From contig DEXE01000002.1 of assembly GCA_002363955.1 (NCBI GenBank), positions 1-64,000 on the forward strand: a DNA stretch of 64,000 nucleotides, read 5' to 3'. Below are positions 24,555-34,070 of this stretch, one piece after another. This stretch comes from Methylophaga sp. UBA3192. GTDB lineage: Bacteria > Pseudomonadota > Gammaproteobacteria > Nitrosococcales > Methylophagaceae. Under the pieces are notes generated by a model. It was given only the letters and a program-made list of their open reading frames with translations, ran no database searches and had not been told where the DNA came from. Each line of letters opens with the position of its first letter. Position 1 is the first letter of the stretch. A program made the translations under genes and the position numbers.

Positions 24555-25420
24555 ATGAATGGTGGCCTGCGCCGGCAAAAATAAATTTGTTTTTACATAT
24601 CACCGGCAGGCGATCAGATGGTTATCATGAATTGCAGACGGCATTTCAGTTTCTCGATCAGGGAGACAAGCTAAAATTTACTGTCACCGATGATGCACAA
24701 ATTAGCTTAAAAGCGGATCTGCCAGATATTGCTGATCAGGATAATCTGATTGTTCGCGCAGCCAGGTTTCTACAGGCAACTGCTAAAATCACCTCGGGTG
24801 CCATTATTCAACTTGAAAAAAATCTGCCAATGGGTGGTGGTCTGGGGGGCGGCAGTTCAGATGCTGCAACCACATTAATTGCGCTGAACAAACTCTGGCA
24901 ATGTGGTTTAACTGAGGACCAGTTGGCCGCTCTGGGATTGCAGCTGGGCGCAGATGTACCGGTTTTTATCCGCGGTCATGCCGCATGGGCTGAGGGGGTG
25001 GGGGAAATATTTACCAGGATTGATCCACCTGAACCTTGGTATTTAGTTATCTTTCCCGATTGTGCCGTCTCTACAGCAGAAATATTTTCCGCAACTGAAT
25101 TGACACGCGATTGTGAACCCATCACAATAGCGGGCTTCCTTGCGGGGGAAGGCAGTAACATTTGCGAATCGGTGGTAAAAAAATTATATCCACCAGTTGC
25201 ACAAGCACTGGCATGGTTGGCACAATATGCAGCCATTCCACGAATGACCGGAACGGGTTCTTGTGTATTTGCCCGCTTTGATTCAGCCGCTGAGGCTGAA
25301 AATGTTTTACAAAATGTGCCGGAACATTGGCATGCTTTTACTGCCAAAGGCTGCAACGAATCACCGTTGAGTCTTTGTGCAAAAGACTTCGATAGAAGTC
25401 TGAATGTAACTGCAAATTGA
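24551..25420 (+). CDS. ispE: 4-diphosphocytidyl-2-C-methyl-D-erythritol kinase
   Basis: This 289-residue GHMP kinase performs the ATP-dependent step of the MEP isoprenoid pathway. The N-terminal PAPAKINLFLHITGRRSDGYH and the phosphate loop LPMGGGLGGGSSDAA are diagnostic. It overlaps the lolB stop by 4 bases and precedes tRNA-Gln and prs, the standard lolB-ispE-tRNA-prs order of gammaproteobacteria. Confidence 0.96.
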   Translation: MNEWWPAPAKINLFLHITGRRSDGYHELQTAFQFLDQGDKLKFTVTDDAQISLKADLPDIADQDNLIVRAARFLQATAKITSGAIIQLEKNLPMGGGLGGGSSDAATTLIALNKLWQCGLTEDQLAALGLQLGADVPVFIRGHAAWAEGVGEIFTRIDPPEPWYLVIFPDCAVSTAEIFSATELTRDCEPITIAGFLAGEGSNICESVVKKLYPPVAQALAWLAQYAAIPRMTGTGSCVFARFDSAAEAENVLQNVPEHWHAFTAKGCNESPLSLCAKDFDRSLNVTAN

Positions 25421-25440
25421 TAGAGTTGAGTAAAAACAGT

Positions 25441-25515
25441 TGGGGTATCGCCAAGCGGTAAGGCAACGGGTTTTGATCCCGTCATTCCCAGGTTCGAATC
25501 CTGGTACCCCAGCCA
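25441..25515 (+). tRNA. tRNA-Gln (TTG anticodon)
   Basis: This is a 75-base tRNA with acceptor arms TGGGGTA and TACCCCA, anticodon loop TTTTGAT giving TTG, T-arm GGTTCGAATCC, and encoded CCA. It lies between ispE and prs, its usual place in gammaproteobacteria. Confidence 0.97.
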
Positions 25516-25603
25516 CTCTTTTTGTTTATTGAACGAACTCGGCATCTCAATAGTGACTCAAAACCGACTCCTCCAGTTACAACAGCGTACCGCAGACGGC
25601 AAT

Positions 25604-26539
25604 ATGATGGTCTTTACCGGTAATGCTAATCGTAAACTGTCAGAAAGTATCGCCAATTTTCTGAATATCAGCCTGGGTAAAGCCACCGTTGAAAAATTCA
25701 GTGATGGCGAGATCATGGTTGAAATTCTTGATAATGTCCGCGGTAAAGACGTTTTCATCGTCCAGCCTACCTGCATGCCAACCAATGATAATCTGATGGA
25801 ACTCATGGTAATGACCGACGCTATCCGTCGAGCATCCGCCAAACGAATTACTCTGGTTGTTCCTTATTTTGGTTATTCCCGTCAGGATCGCCGTCCCCGC
25901 TCAGCACGAGTTGCTATCACTGCAAAAGTAGTAGCGAATATGTTGACTGGCGTTGGTGCCGATCGGGTGTTAACCGTCGATTTGCATGCGGATCAGATTC
26001 AGGGCTTTTTTGATTGCCCGGTAGATAACGTTTATGCCTCCCCGGTGTTATTGGGGGATATCTGGAAACATAAATACCAGGATTTGGTCGTGGTTTCTCC
26101 GGATGTGGGGGGGGTAGTACGTGCTCGGGCATTGGCCAAACATTTGGATGTTGAACTGGCGATTATCGATAAACGTCGCCCACGCGCCAATGTGGCCAAA
26201 GTGATGAACATCATTGGTGATGTTGATGGCCGGACCTGTGTAATGGTTGATGATATGGTCGATACTGCCGGCACCTTGTGTGCTGCGGCAGCCGCGTTAA
26301 AAGAACATGGTGCGACCAATGTGGTTGCTTACTGTACACATCCGGTTTTGTCGGGTGCAGCCGTGTCCAATATTAATAAATCTTTGTTAAATGAATTAGT
26401 CATCACTGACACGATTCCATTGCAGCCCGAGGCGGCCGCATGTGACAAAATCCGCGTGTTGAGCATTGCGGAAATGCTCGCAGAAGCGATGTACCGAATT
26501 AGTAATGAAGAGTCTGTAAGCTCTTTGTATATGGATTAA
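25604..26539 (+). CDS. prs: Ribose-phosphate pyrophosphokinase
   Basis: This 311-residue enzyme makes PRPP from ribose 5-phosphate and ATP, feeding purine, pyrimidine, histidine and NAD synthesis. FSDGEIMVEILDNVRGKDVF, YFGYSRQDRRPRSARV, VDLHADQIQGFFD and the PRPP loop CVMVDDMVDTAGT are present. The frame runs 25 codons further upstream through a TTG just after the tRNA, but alignment with known Prs favours the ATG at 25604 (or 25607). No good ribosome binding site is visible at either. Confidence 0.96.
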   Translation: MMVFTGNANRKLSESIANFLNISLGKATVEKFSDGEIMVEILDNVRGKDVFIVQPTCMPTNDNLMELMVMTDAIRRASAKRITLVVPYFGYSRQDRRPRSARVAITAKVVANMLTGVGADRVLTVDLHADQIQGFFDCPVDNVYASPVLLGDIWKHKYQDLVVVSPDVGGVVRARALAKHLDVELAIIDKRRPRANVAKVMNIIGDVDGRTCVMVDDMVDTAGTLCAAAAALKEHGATNVVAYCTHPVLSGAAVSNINKSLLNELVITDTIPLQPEAAACDKIRVLSIAEMLAEAMYRISNEESVSSLYMD

Positions 26540-26614
26540 CCAGAAGTCAGTCTTTTGGTTGTATGTGCTGAACCTGGTCGCGGGGGAGGCGAAAAGCCGT
26601 AAAACGGCATATTT

Positions 26615-26638
26615 AACGGACTCCGTGTCCGTTTTTTA
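26615..26638 (+). terminator. Terminator between prs and rplY
   Basis: A 7-bp stem (aacggac/gtccgtt) with a 5-base loop is followed by a T-run, 15 bases before the rplY start. A second small hairpin (gccgt/acggc) precedes it. It may end prs transcription or attenuate rplY. Confidence 0.8.
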
Positions 26639-26653
26639 GTCTTGGAGAAGAAG

Positions 26654-27322
26654 ATGGAAAATTTATTTGAAGTACATGCTGAAGCGCGTACTGACCAGGG
26701 GAAAGGTGCGAGCCGCCGCCTACGTCATGCGGGCAAAGTACCAGCAGTAGTCTATGGCGCTGAAAAAGAACCAGTCTCAATTTCAGTTAACCATAACCAG
26801 TTCATTCGCCATTTGGCAGAAGAAGCGTTTTACGCACACATTCTGACATTGGTTATTGATGGCAAGAAAAATCAGGTTGTATTGAAAGATCTGCAACGCC
26901 ACCCAGCCAATGACAACAAAATCATTCATGCTGATTTCCTGCGCGTTGATGCCAAGCATGCAATGACAATGACCATTCCATTGCATTTCCTCAATGAAGA
27001 AAAAGCGGTTGGTGTTAAAGCCGGCGGTTTGATCTCACATCTGATGACAGAGGTTGAAATCTCTTGCCTGCCTAAAGATCTGCCGGAATACATTGAAGTT
27101 GATGTTGCAAAACTGGCAATGGATGAAGCAATCCATTTATCAGAACTGAAACTGCCTAAAGGCGTCACTTTGACGGCCTTGACGCATACACAGGATGAGC
27201 AGCTGGAAGAAGGTGAACGTTCTTCTTACGATCAAGCGGTTGTTAATATTCATGAGCCACGTGTTGCTAAAGTGGATCTTGAAGAAGATACCGAAGCTGA
27301 TGAGGAAGCGACTGAAGAGTAA
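26654..27322 (+). CDS. rplY: Ribosomal protein bL25, long (CTC) form
   Basis: This 222-residue protein has an N-terminal L25 domain that binds 5S rRNA (RTDQGKGASRRLRHAGKVPAVVYG) and a C-terminal CTC domain (GVKAGGLISHLMTEVEISCL), ending in an acidic tail. E. coli L25 lacks the second domain; the long form is common elsewhere. I placed the start at the ATG at 26654, preceded by GGAGAAGAAG; a TTG 4 codons upstream is in frame. It is followed by pth. Confidence 0.95.
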   Translation: MENLFEVHAEARTDQGKGASRRLRHAGKVPAVVYGAEKEPVSISVNHNQFIRHLAEEAFYAHILTLVIDGKKNQVVLKDLQRHPANDNKIIHADFLRVDAKHAMTMTIPLHFLNEEKAVGVKAGGLISHLMTEVEISCLPKDLPEYIEVDVAKLAMDEAIHLSELKLPKGVTLTALTHTQDEQLEEGERSSYDQAVVNIHEPRVAKVDLEEDTEADEEATEE

Positions 27323-27342
27323 TTCAGTCGTCGGGAACTGTT

Positions 27343-27915
27343 ATGACAAACTGGATTATCGCCGGTCTGGGCAATCCCGGTTCCCAATATGAACAAACCC
27401 GACATAACGTCGGGTTTTGGTGGTTGGATCAGTTGGCTAAGGATTTGGGGCTGAGTTTTAAAACAGAATCCCGATTTCATGGTCAACTGGTCCAATACAC
27501 AACTCCGGAACATAAAGTCTGGCTAATTAAACCTCTTACGTTTATGAATCGCAGCGGACAGTCTGTTGCTGCACTGGCCAATTTTTATAAAGTCCTCACA
27601 GAAAATATTCTTGTTATTCACGATGAACTGGATTTACCTGCTGGCACAGTTCGCCTGAAAAGTGGCGGCGGCCATGGCGGTCACAATGGTTTGCGTGACA
27701 TCGTAAGTCAACTGGGCAGTAAAGAATTTTTACGTTGCCGGATTGGCATTGACCATCCTGGCAATAGCAAGCAAGTCGCTGATTATGTCCTGAGTAAACC
27801 CTCACCAGCAGATCGGGAAAATATTCTGACAAGTATCGATAACAGCTTGCGGGTTTTACCTGAAGTACTTTCAGGCAACCTGGAAAAAGCCATGAACTGG
27901 CTGCACTCACAATAA
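27343..27915 (+). CDS. pth: Peptidyl-tRNA hydrolase
   Basis: This 190-residue enzyme releases peptides from peptidyl-tRNAs dropped by the ribosome. GLGNPGSQYEQTRHNVGFWW carries the catalytic histidine; KPLTFMNRSGQSV and HDELDLPAG follow at the expected places. It lies 20 bases after rplY and before ychF, the conserved gammaproteobacterial order. Confidence 0.97.
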   Translation: MTNWIIAGLGNPGSQYEQTRHNVGFWWLDQLAKDLGLSFKTESRFHGQLVQYTTPEHKVWLIKPLTFMNRSGQSVAALANFYKVLTENILVIHDELDLPAGTVRLKSGGGHGGHNGLRDIVSQLGSKEFLRCRIGIDHPGNSKQVADYVLSKPSPADRENILTSIDNSLRVLPEVLSGNLEKAMNWLHSQ

Positions 27916-28022
27916 GAACAGCTTGGTTTTTTAACTCAGTTTATTGTGATTTGCATAGGCAACGGTTTAAGGTGCGAGTAATTTTTAATCATTCTTATAT
28001 AAATAAACCCTAAGGATTTCTC

Positions 28023-29114
28023 ATGGGATTTAAATGCGGTATTGTCGGTTTACCTAATGTAGGCAAATCCACTTTATTTAATGCGCTGACGCAAGCCGGA
28101 ATCGAAGCACAAAACTACCCGTTCTGTACTATCGAGCCGAATGTTGGCATCGTGCCGGTACCGGATCCGCGGATGGATAAGCTGGCAGCCATTGTAAAAC
28201 CGCAACGCGTTTTGCCTACGACCATGGAATTTGTCGATATTGCCGGTTTAGTGGCCGGTGCATCGAAAGGTGAGGGGTTAGGTAATAAATTTCTGGCCAA
28301 TATTCGTGAAACCGATGCTATCGCACATGTCGTACGTTGTTTTGAAGATGAAAACGTCGTGCATGTTTCGGGTAAGGTCTCACCACTGGATGATATTGAA
28401 GTCATTAATACCGAACTGGCATTAGCCGATCTCGAATCGGTGGAAAAAGCCATAACCAAAACCACCAAGGATGCCAAAGGTGGTGACAAAACAGCCAAAG
28501 CACGATTGGATTTACTGGTAAAGATTCGTGAGCATCTGGATCAAGGCTTACCTGTCAGGGCAATGAACCTTGATGAAGATCAGCTGGGATTATTAACAGG
28601 TTTGCATTTACTGACGATTAAACCCACGATGTATATTGCCAATGTTGCTGAAGATGGCTTTGAAAATAATCCGGCTCTGGATGCAGTCAAATCACTGGCT
28701 GAAAAAGAGAATGCGATTGTGGTGGCCATTTGTGCAGCGATCGAATCCGAAATTGCCGATCTGGCTGATGAAGACAAGGCTGAATTTCTTGAGGAACTTG
28801 GTCAGGATGAGCCCGGTCTGAATCGAGTGATTCGTAGCGGCTATCAGTTACTTGGATTACATACTTACTTTACCGCGGGTGTTAAGGAAGTACGTGCCTG
28901 GACTGTTGAAGTCGGCGCGACCGCACCAGAAGGTGCTGGCGTCATCCACACTGATTTCCAAAAAGGCTTTATCCGTGCTGAAGTTATCGGCTATGAAGAT
29001 TTTGTTCAGTTTAATGGTGAACAAGGTGCCAAAGATGCCGGAAAATGGCGTCTTGAAGGGAAAGAATATGTCATCAAAGACGGCGATGTAATGCATTTCA
29101 GGTTTAACGTTTAG
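28023..29114 (+). CDS. ychF: Redox-regulated ATPase YchF
   Basis: This 363-residue Obg-family P-loop protein has G1 loop GLPNVGKSTLFNAL and G3 region DIAGLVAGASKGEGLG, where the NKxD specificity motif is altered as expected for an ATP-preferring member. The C-terminal TGS domain (YFTAGVKEVRAWTV to the end) is present. It is a ribosome-associated stress protein. An AAGGATTTCTC leader precedes its ATG. Confidence 0.96.
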   Translation: MGFKCGIVGLPNVGKSTLFNALTQAGIEAQNYPFCTIEPNVGIVPVPDPRMDKLAAIVKPQRVLPTTMEFVDIAGLVAGASKGEGLGNKFLANIRETDAIAHVVRCFEDENVVHVSGKVSPLDDIEVINTELALADLESVEKAITKTTKDAKGGDKTAKARLDLLVKIREHLDQGLPVRAMNLDEDQLGLLTGLHLLTIKPTMYIANVAEDGFENNPALDAVKSLAEKENAIVVAICAAIESEIADLADEDKAEFLEELGQDEPGLNRVIRSGYQLLGLHTYFTAGVKEVRAWTVEVGATAPEGAGVIHTDFQKGFIRAEVIGYEDFVQFNGEQGAKDAGKWRLEGKEYVIKDGDVMHFRFNV

Positions 29115-29174
29115 ACCAAATACTGCCTCTGCCATGTAAGTTCGAGAAGGCACTCTGAAAACAAAGGAAGCGTC

Positions 29175-30239
29175 ATGAAAAGATGGTTTGTCGGGGTGCT
29201 GTTGGCACCATTTTTCGCCAATGTAGCCTATGCAGATCAGGCAATGGATGCATGCATACTTTCCAAAATGGCTACATCGGACGATAGTGTAACCGTTGGA
29301 AATATTCGCGAAATCTGTTCTGCTGATATAGCTGCAGAAAAAAAAGAGCAGGAACAACCGGCATATCTTTCTGAAATGAATGATGAGCAGCTGGAAGCTA
29401 TTTCAATTGATGAGAATGAAGGCACAATTGAAACGGCAGATGGATCAGCCTTATCACGCCGTTTAGTACTGGAAAAAACGCAATCAAATAATCCCTTTGC
29501 CTTTTTACCACATCGTCCGAATTACTTTATCTTCAGTAACAATGTAGGTTCAGCAAATGAGGCGCCTTTCGATGCAGCGGATCCGGATCGTGACTATGAT
29601 TTTCAACCATGGGAAAGCAAATTTCAGATCAGCTTAAAATTGCCCGTTGTTCGTGGGTTGTTTGATGGTCGTGCCGATGCGTTTATTGCCTATACCAACC
29701 GTTCTTTCTGGCAAATGTTCAATAGTGATAGCTCGGCAGCATTTCGCGATTCAAACCATGAACCTGAAGCATGGCTGTCTTTTGCAAATGATACAGAGTT
29801 GCTGGGATTCAAGAACTCTCTGATTAATGTGGGTATCAATCATCAATCGAACGGCCAGAGTGGAGAGCTTTCCCGAAGCTGGAATCGTGTGTTTGCCGAG
29901 TTTGTTGTCGAAAAAGGGGATTTCTATTTCTCCGCCCGTCCGTGGTATCGCATCCCGGAGCGCAGCAGTTCGGATGATAATCCGGATATTGAAAAATATT
30001 TGGGTAATTTCGATTTCACCTCGGTTTATAAATATGGTGACCACAGCTTTGATCTGATGATACGTAATAACCTGCGCGGTAATAATAAAGGTGCAACGCA
30101 ACTGGGCTGGAGCTTTCCTCTGTATAAAAACTTCAGAGGTTATGTGCAATGGTTTAATGGGTATGGTGAAAGTTTGATTGATTACGATCACCGTACCAAT
30201 AGCATTGGTTTTGGTATTCAATTCAGTGATTGGTTGTAA
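29175..30239 (+). CDS. pldA: Outer-membrane phospholipase A
   Basis: This 354-residue protein has a 20-residue signal peptide (cleavage after AYA) and a C-terminal beta-barrel. The OMPLA active site is visible: His223 and Ser225 in INHQSNG and Asn237 in RSWNR, with the exact 12-residue Ser-Asn spacing of E. coli PldA. The stretch between residues 21 and 105 is a charged extension not found in the E. coli enzyme. It hydrolyses phospholipids in the outer leaflet when the membrane is disturbed. It is a single gene between ychF and tRNA-Met. Confidence 0.92.
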   Translation: MKRWFVGVLLAPFFANVAYADQAMDACILSKMATSDDSVTVGNIREICSADIAAEKKEQEQPAYLSEMNDEQLEAISIDENEGTIETADGSALSRRLVLEKTQSNNPFAFLPHRPNYFIFSNNVGSANEAPFDAADPDRDYDFQPWESKFQISLKLPVVRGLFDGRADAFIAYTNRSFWQMFNSDSSAAFRDSNHEPEAWLSFANDTELLGFKNSLINVGINHQSNGQSGELSRSWNRVFAEFVVEKGDFYFSARPWYRIPERSSSDDNPDIEKYLGNFDFTSVYKYGDHSFDLMIRNNLRGNNKGATQLGWSFPLYKNFRGYVQWFNGYGESLIDYDHRTNSIGFGIQFSDWL

Positions 30240-30296
30240 CCCTATCGCTAAATTGTTGATATTTACTGCCCAGACAAGTAAAATGCTCGGCTTCGT

Positions 30297-30373
30297 GGCT
30301 ACATAGCTCAGTTGGTTAGAGCACATCACTCATAATGATGGGGTCCCTAGTTCGAATCTAGGTGTAGCCACCA
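30297..30373 (+). tRNA. tRNA-Met (CAT anticodon, elongator type)
   Basis: This is a 77-base tRNA with acceptor GGCTACA/TGTAGCC, anticodon loop CTCATAA giving CAT, T-arm AGTTCGAATCT, and CCA encoded. The fully paired first base pair points to an elongator tRNA rather than initiator. Confidence 0.95.
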
Positions 30374-30380
30374 CAAATTC

Positions 30381-30406
30381 AAAAACCTGCTTCGGCAGGT
30401 TTTTTT
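30381..30406 (+). terminator. tRNA-Met terminator
   Basis: The perfect stem aaaaacctgc/gcaggttttt with a TTCG tetraloop is followed by a T-run, 8 bases after the tRNA. Confidence 0.93.
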
Positions 30407-30600
30407 ATGTCTGAAATTTTCGCCTTAATTTTATTCTTTCAGTTAACCCAGTGAATTGCGTAAAGCATTGGCTAATATCAACAATGTTTTCCTGAAGGTT
30501 ATAGGGAAAATGACCTCAATGTTGGGGCGGGAGAAACTTTGAAATTTACCCTCTAGTCTGCAGTAGATTCGTCTAACTTATATTACTCAGGAGCAAATTC

Positions 30601-30981
30601 ATGTCCATTAAGCCGGTGTCTGTCGCGCTGTTTGCTTGTTTTGCCGGAATACTTTTATCAGCCAATAGTTTAGTGGCAGCCGAAGACGATGCCAGCCGCT
30701 TTATTGAGTTCTATGAAGAAGCGGATGAGGATTGTGAAAAGAAAGGTGGTGCACGGATTTTTGTAAAAAATACGCATGAAAAACAAATCATTGACTTGCA
30801 TCTGGACCGCTATTTTTATGATGTGCGACAGGGCGGGCGATCTATGTTTCCCATAAAACCCTCCGCTTCTCAGGCATTAGGGTGTAGCAGGGTGTTTGAT
30901 GCTGAGCAGCGTTGGGAGTTGGTTTCAGCGACCTTTATAAGCGAAGCCGGGGTAAACGAACGATACGGAGATCAACAGTAA
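30601..30981 (+). CDS. Hypothetical secreted protein (126 aa)
   Basis: The N-terminus is a Sec signal peptide ending near residue 26 (SANSLVAA). The mature part has two cysteines (DEDCEKKGG and ALGCSRVF), probably a disulfide, and a strand-rich KGGARIFVKNTHEKQIIDL stretch that could be a small beta-sandwich. No family is recognised. CAGGAGCAAATTC precedes the ATG. It is the first of a run of small envelope proteins that extends to 33.9 kb. Confidence 0.75.
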   Translation: MSIKPVSVALFACFAGILLSANSLVAAEDDASRFIEFYEEADEDCEKKGGARIFVKNTHEKQIIDLHLDRYFYDVRQGGRSMFPIKPSASQALGCSRVFDAEQRWELVSATFISEAGVNERYGDQQ

Positions 30982-31060
30982 TACACAGCATGATTTGATC
31001 AGCAAAAAATCGGTGATTGTTTACAAACTTAATAGGGTGAAACACTAAAGGAGCAGACTA

Positions 31061-31621
31061 ATGGAAAGCTCAGTCCATGGCGTAATAATTAAGCGTTTAT
31101 TGATCGTCTTTTCTGTCTCCTTAAGTTTCATGGCAATAAGTGGCTGTGAAGATAATGAAGTGCAACAGTCTCAAGAGTTTGATGAACAACCTTCATATGC
31201 TGTTATCAAGCCGGTTCCGCAAAATTTACAGCAAGGAATGCCTGAAGCTAAACCCGTTGAAATGTTATCGGTTGCCGATCCTACTCCACCTGAGCAATGG
31301 TTGTTAACCCTTTATCAAGCTAAGCCAGGTGCTGATAAAACACGCGATACCAACTATTACCAGACACTTCTATCGTCTATTAAGCCCCATGTGCATGAAC
31401 AACCTCGTGTGATAGCCAATCGTACTGTGCAAACCACCCGCCAATTACAGGAAATGGGCATTGCAGCAGACGAAGATCAAATGCTTGAGGATTTTGCAGC
31501 TCAACTTCAAACCGTAAATGGGCGTTTTGTTTATGGTGAACTTTGTGCGAATTACAGTAATTTAAGACAACAAAAACTGAGTCATCAGGAAGCGATACTG
31601 GAGCTCTTTGAATCGCTTTAA
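31061..31621 (+). CDS. Hypothetical lipoprotein (186 aa)
   Basis: A signal sequence with lipobox AISGC (lipidated Cys near residue 29) is followed by a Gln/Pro-rich linker and a helical C-terminal half with many Gln and Glu residues (TRQLQEMGIAADEDQMLEDF). AAAGGAGCAGACTA precedes the ATG. No family or function is recognised. Its position 49 bases before the HExxH protein gene suggests co-transcription. Confidence 0.72.
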   Translation: MESSVHGVIIKRLLIVFSVSLSFMAISGCEDNEVQQSQEFDEQPSYAVIKPVPQNLQQGMPEAKPVEMLSVADPTPPEQWLLTLYQAKPGADKTRDTNYYQTLLSSIKPHVHEQPRVIANRTVQTTRQLQEMGIAADEDQMLEDFAAQLQTVNGRFVYGELCANYSNLRQQKLSHQEAILELFESL

Positions 31622-31669
31622 TTTCGGCATTTTATCCCACATGACTTTGTCAGCATTGGAGCAATAGAC

Positions 31670-32104
31670 ATGCAGGAGCTAATAAACGGTTTGTTAGTTT
31701 GGGCAGTTACGTTAACCGGGTATCAACAGCCTGTTGATTTGCCGGTGGTTGAAGCGGTGAGCCATCAACAATTGGTTAAAACATTATGTGAAGATCAATT
31801 CTGTACCGCTGTAGCCTATTACGACACAGATACACAAATTATTTACTACGATGAGCGGATGCAATTAGAGCAGGATCAAAGTGCCAGAGGCTTTATTATT
31901 CACGAAATGGTGCATTATCTGCAGGACTTAAATGGTGAGTTAGTGCCGTCGGAAATGAGCTGTGAACAACGCATTGAAAAAGAACAAGAAGCCTATAGAG
32001 TGCAACAATATTTTCTGCGAGAACATCGAGAACCCACTTTTCAAATTGATTTGGCTGTCGCGGTATTAGCGAACGTTTGTAAAACAAATAATGTGGTGGA
32101 ATAA
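31670..32104 (+). CDS. Small HExxH protein (DUF6647-like)
   Basis: This 144-residue protein carries the zinc-metallopeptidase motif HEMVH (FIIHEMVHYLQDLNGE) and, 30 residues later, EKEQEAYRVQ, which could supply a third ligand. The N-terminal 20 residues are hydrophobic and may be a signal or anchor. Three cysteines follow (LCEDQFC, SCEQR) plus one near the end. It resembles small secreted HExxH proteins annotated as DUF6647; the peptidase activity is an inference. It follows the lipoprotein gene on the same strand and converges with the gene at 32110. Confidence 0.72.
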   Translation: MQELINGLLVWAVTLTGYQQPVDLPVVEAVSHQQLVKTLCEDQFCTAVAYYDTDTQIIYYDERMQLEQDQSARGFIIHEMVHYLQDLNGELVPSEMSCEQRIEKEQEAYRVQQYFLREHREPTFQIDLAVAVLANVCKTNNVVE

Positions 32105-32109
32105 GTTGG

Positions 32110-32853
32110 TCAGTTAATTGGTAAATCAATATAGTCTTCGTTGATTTCGGCGGCTTCTACTGGAATGCTATTGATCGAGGTGACTTTGTCAGTGTCTTGA
32201 ACATCATCACATCCAGTTTGGTATTGCTCAAGGCTGAATTGATCTGGAGTGGTTTTATCAAAACTAATACGAAAGGAATTTCGTTCACTATGCTCACTCA
32301 TTGTTGCACAGTTATCTTGGACCAGAGGGAATCTGCCTTTTAATATCGTTGAGCCGTTAGCCAAGGAAATAACACTTAAACTGGTTTCATTACTGCCACC
32401 CATGCCAAAACTGCTCACCAGTGCTAATTCATCCAGCCCATCATCATTAATATCTACAACGGGAAATAAATGATGAGTGCCTCCAGCAAATACGATGTTG
32501 CGAACAAGCTGCTGATTTTCAACGATGGCGAGTCCCATATTGCTGCAACAGCGTGGCCATAAGCTCAGTAAATATAATACGGCGGTTTGCTCGCTAGCTG
32601 ATCGGGTGAAGTTGCCCTGAGCACTATCCATGATTCGAAAATCTTCTTCATACACAGCGTTATGCCGGAGCCAGTATTCTCTGGACTGACTACTCGACTG
32701 AAGAATAGCTGGATGGTTTAGCCAGTAACTTTGATCAGTGGCTGCCAATGGCAAGCGACCATCGGCAATCACATATATCTCTTCTGTTTGCTGGGCCAGA
32801 CTGACATGTGATATGCCGATACATATCAATAAGACAATTGAATAATTTCTCAT
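32110..32853 (-). CDS. Hypothetical secreted protein with an FG-GAP-like motif
   Basis: This protein of about 247 residues has a signal peptide (MRNYSIVLLICIGISHVSLA). The middle contains FPVVDINDDGLDELALVSSF, an acidic calcium-binding-like loop of the kind seen in FG-GAP/VCBS repeats, but only one copy is evident. I chose the ATG at 32853 because the GGGGGG tract ahead of it can act as a ribosome binding site; an ATG at 32868 is in frame. It lies 38 bases downstream of the membrane-protein gene and is likely in the same operon. The function is unknown. Confidence 0.7.
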   Translation of the reverse strand: MRNYSIVLLICIGISHVSLAQQTEEIYVIADGRLPLAATDQSYWLNHPAILQSSSQSREYWLRHNAVYEEDFRIMDSAQGNFTRSASEQTAVLYLLSLWPRCCSNMGLAIVENQQLVRNIVFAGGTHHLFPVVDINDDGLDELALVSSFGMGGSNETSLSVISLANGSTILKGRFPLVQDNCATMSEHSERNSFRISFDKTTPDQFSLEQYQTGCDDVQDTDKVTSINSIPVEAAEINEDYIDLPIN

Positions 32854-32905
32854 TACCCAGCCCCCCATTCTTTATACCGATCCACTCGTTCTGGTTTACC
32901 AGATA

Positions 32906-33892
32906 TTACTCCGGTTTTTGGGTCTCGATATCCACACCTTCAAAACTGACGGTCGGTTCTTTACGTGTCGTATGTTTAGGTTTTTCAGCGACTGTTTCAG
33001 GGTTGATAACCAGTGGTTCTTTACGCTCAGTTTTATTTTTTTGTGTAATGACTGGCGCTTCATCCATGACAACGGGATCCTGGCGACGGACTTTATTGGG
33101 TCTGGCCGCTTCGAGCCCGGTTTTCATCCCTTTGGGAAGTTCATCAAAGAATAATGGATCAAGCCGGCCATTTATATATTTCAATGGTTGGGAAAGTTTT
33201 TGCTGCTGGCAATAACGAATTACCCCCATCAATACTTGCCGAACAGCTTCCAAATCATCCAGGCTGCCCCGCTTATCCTCTGCAAAATAGGCGGCCATAA
33301 AACTGAAACGGTTATCAATGGAAAAGGGCAATATCTGACGCCACAAACTATAGATATCCTCAACTTTAATTAATTCGCCTGCTACAGCACGATCCAGGCT
33401 GCGGAACCAGAACAGAATTTCATCCAGCACACTGGCGGTCAGTAAATCATCCTGATCAGTGATGACTGCCATGCGGTCACCCATATGCCATGACGTCTTA
33501 ATATTTTGCGGGGTATACCAGCTTACTTCAGGTGTCAGAGCCAATGCGAATTCATAGACCACTTTGGCATCAAATGTTGATCGATTGGTTAACCATAACG
33601 CCGGTTGATTGCTGATAGACAGAAATTGGCTTTCCAGGTCCTGTAACAGGCGTTGTCGTTCCAGTTCTTTATTTGTCTGTGAACCATCATTGGCTCGTCG
33701 TTTGACTATCCATAACAAAAATACTGCAATCAGCAGAATGCCTGCCAGAGTCAGCAGGATAGTCGAAAAATACAACGCTAACTGTGATGAGAGTTGCTCC
33801 AATTGTTCCGCTGATAGTGCAGTAGCGTCGTCAGCGTTCACAATATTGCTGATAATTTCTTCAATGCGTTTTTGAAAAAAACCAATTGCCAT
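32906..33892 (-). CDS. Hypothetical single-pass membrane protein (328 aa)
   Basis: A coiled or helical N-terminal segment is followed by one strong membrane helix at about residues 42-63 (STILLTLAGILLIAVFLLWIV) and a large, mostly helical soluble part with a Lys/Pro/Thr-rich C-terminal tail. No conserved domain is recognised. It is transcribed away from mscL with a 178-base gap and heads the two-gene minus-strand unit. Confidence 0.72.
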   Translation of the reverse strand: MAIGFFQKRIEEIISNIVNADDATALSAEQLEQLSSQLALYFSTILLTLAGILLIAVFLLWIVKRRANDGSQTNKELERQRLLQDLESQFLSISNQPALWLTNRSTFDAKVVYEFALALTPEVSWYTPQNIKTSWHMGDRMAVITDQDDLLTASVLDEILFWFRSLDRAVAGELIKVEDIYSLWRQILPFSIDNRFSFMAAYFAEDKRGSLDDLEAVRQVLMGVIRYCQQQKLSQPLKYINGRLDPLFFDELPKGMKTGLEAARPNKVRRQDPVVMDEAPVITQKNKTERKEPLVINPETVAEKPKHTTRKEPTVSFEGVDIETQKPE

Positions 33893-34070
33893 AAATAGCC
33901 TTATACATTTGTCGATGAATGAGAAAGTGTTTACTTACATAAAGACACTTCTATTGTCCGCTAATTTTCCAAAGAAAATTTTTTTATGTCATATATTCTA
34001 AACTGCTGATATAAAAGACGTAAAAATGCGTTTTGTCAGGAAGTTTGTTCAAGTCAAAAGGAGAGTGTTT

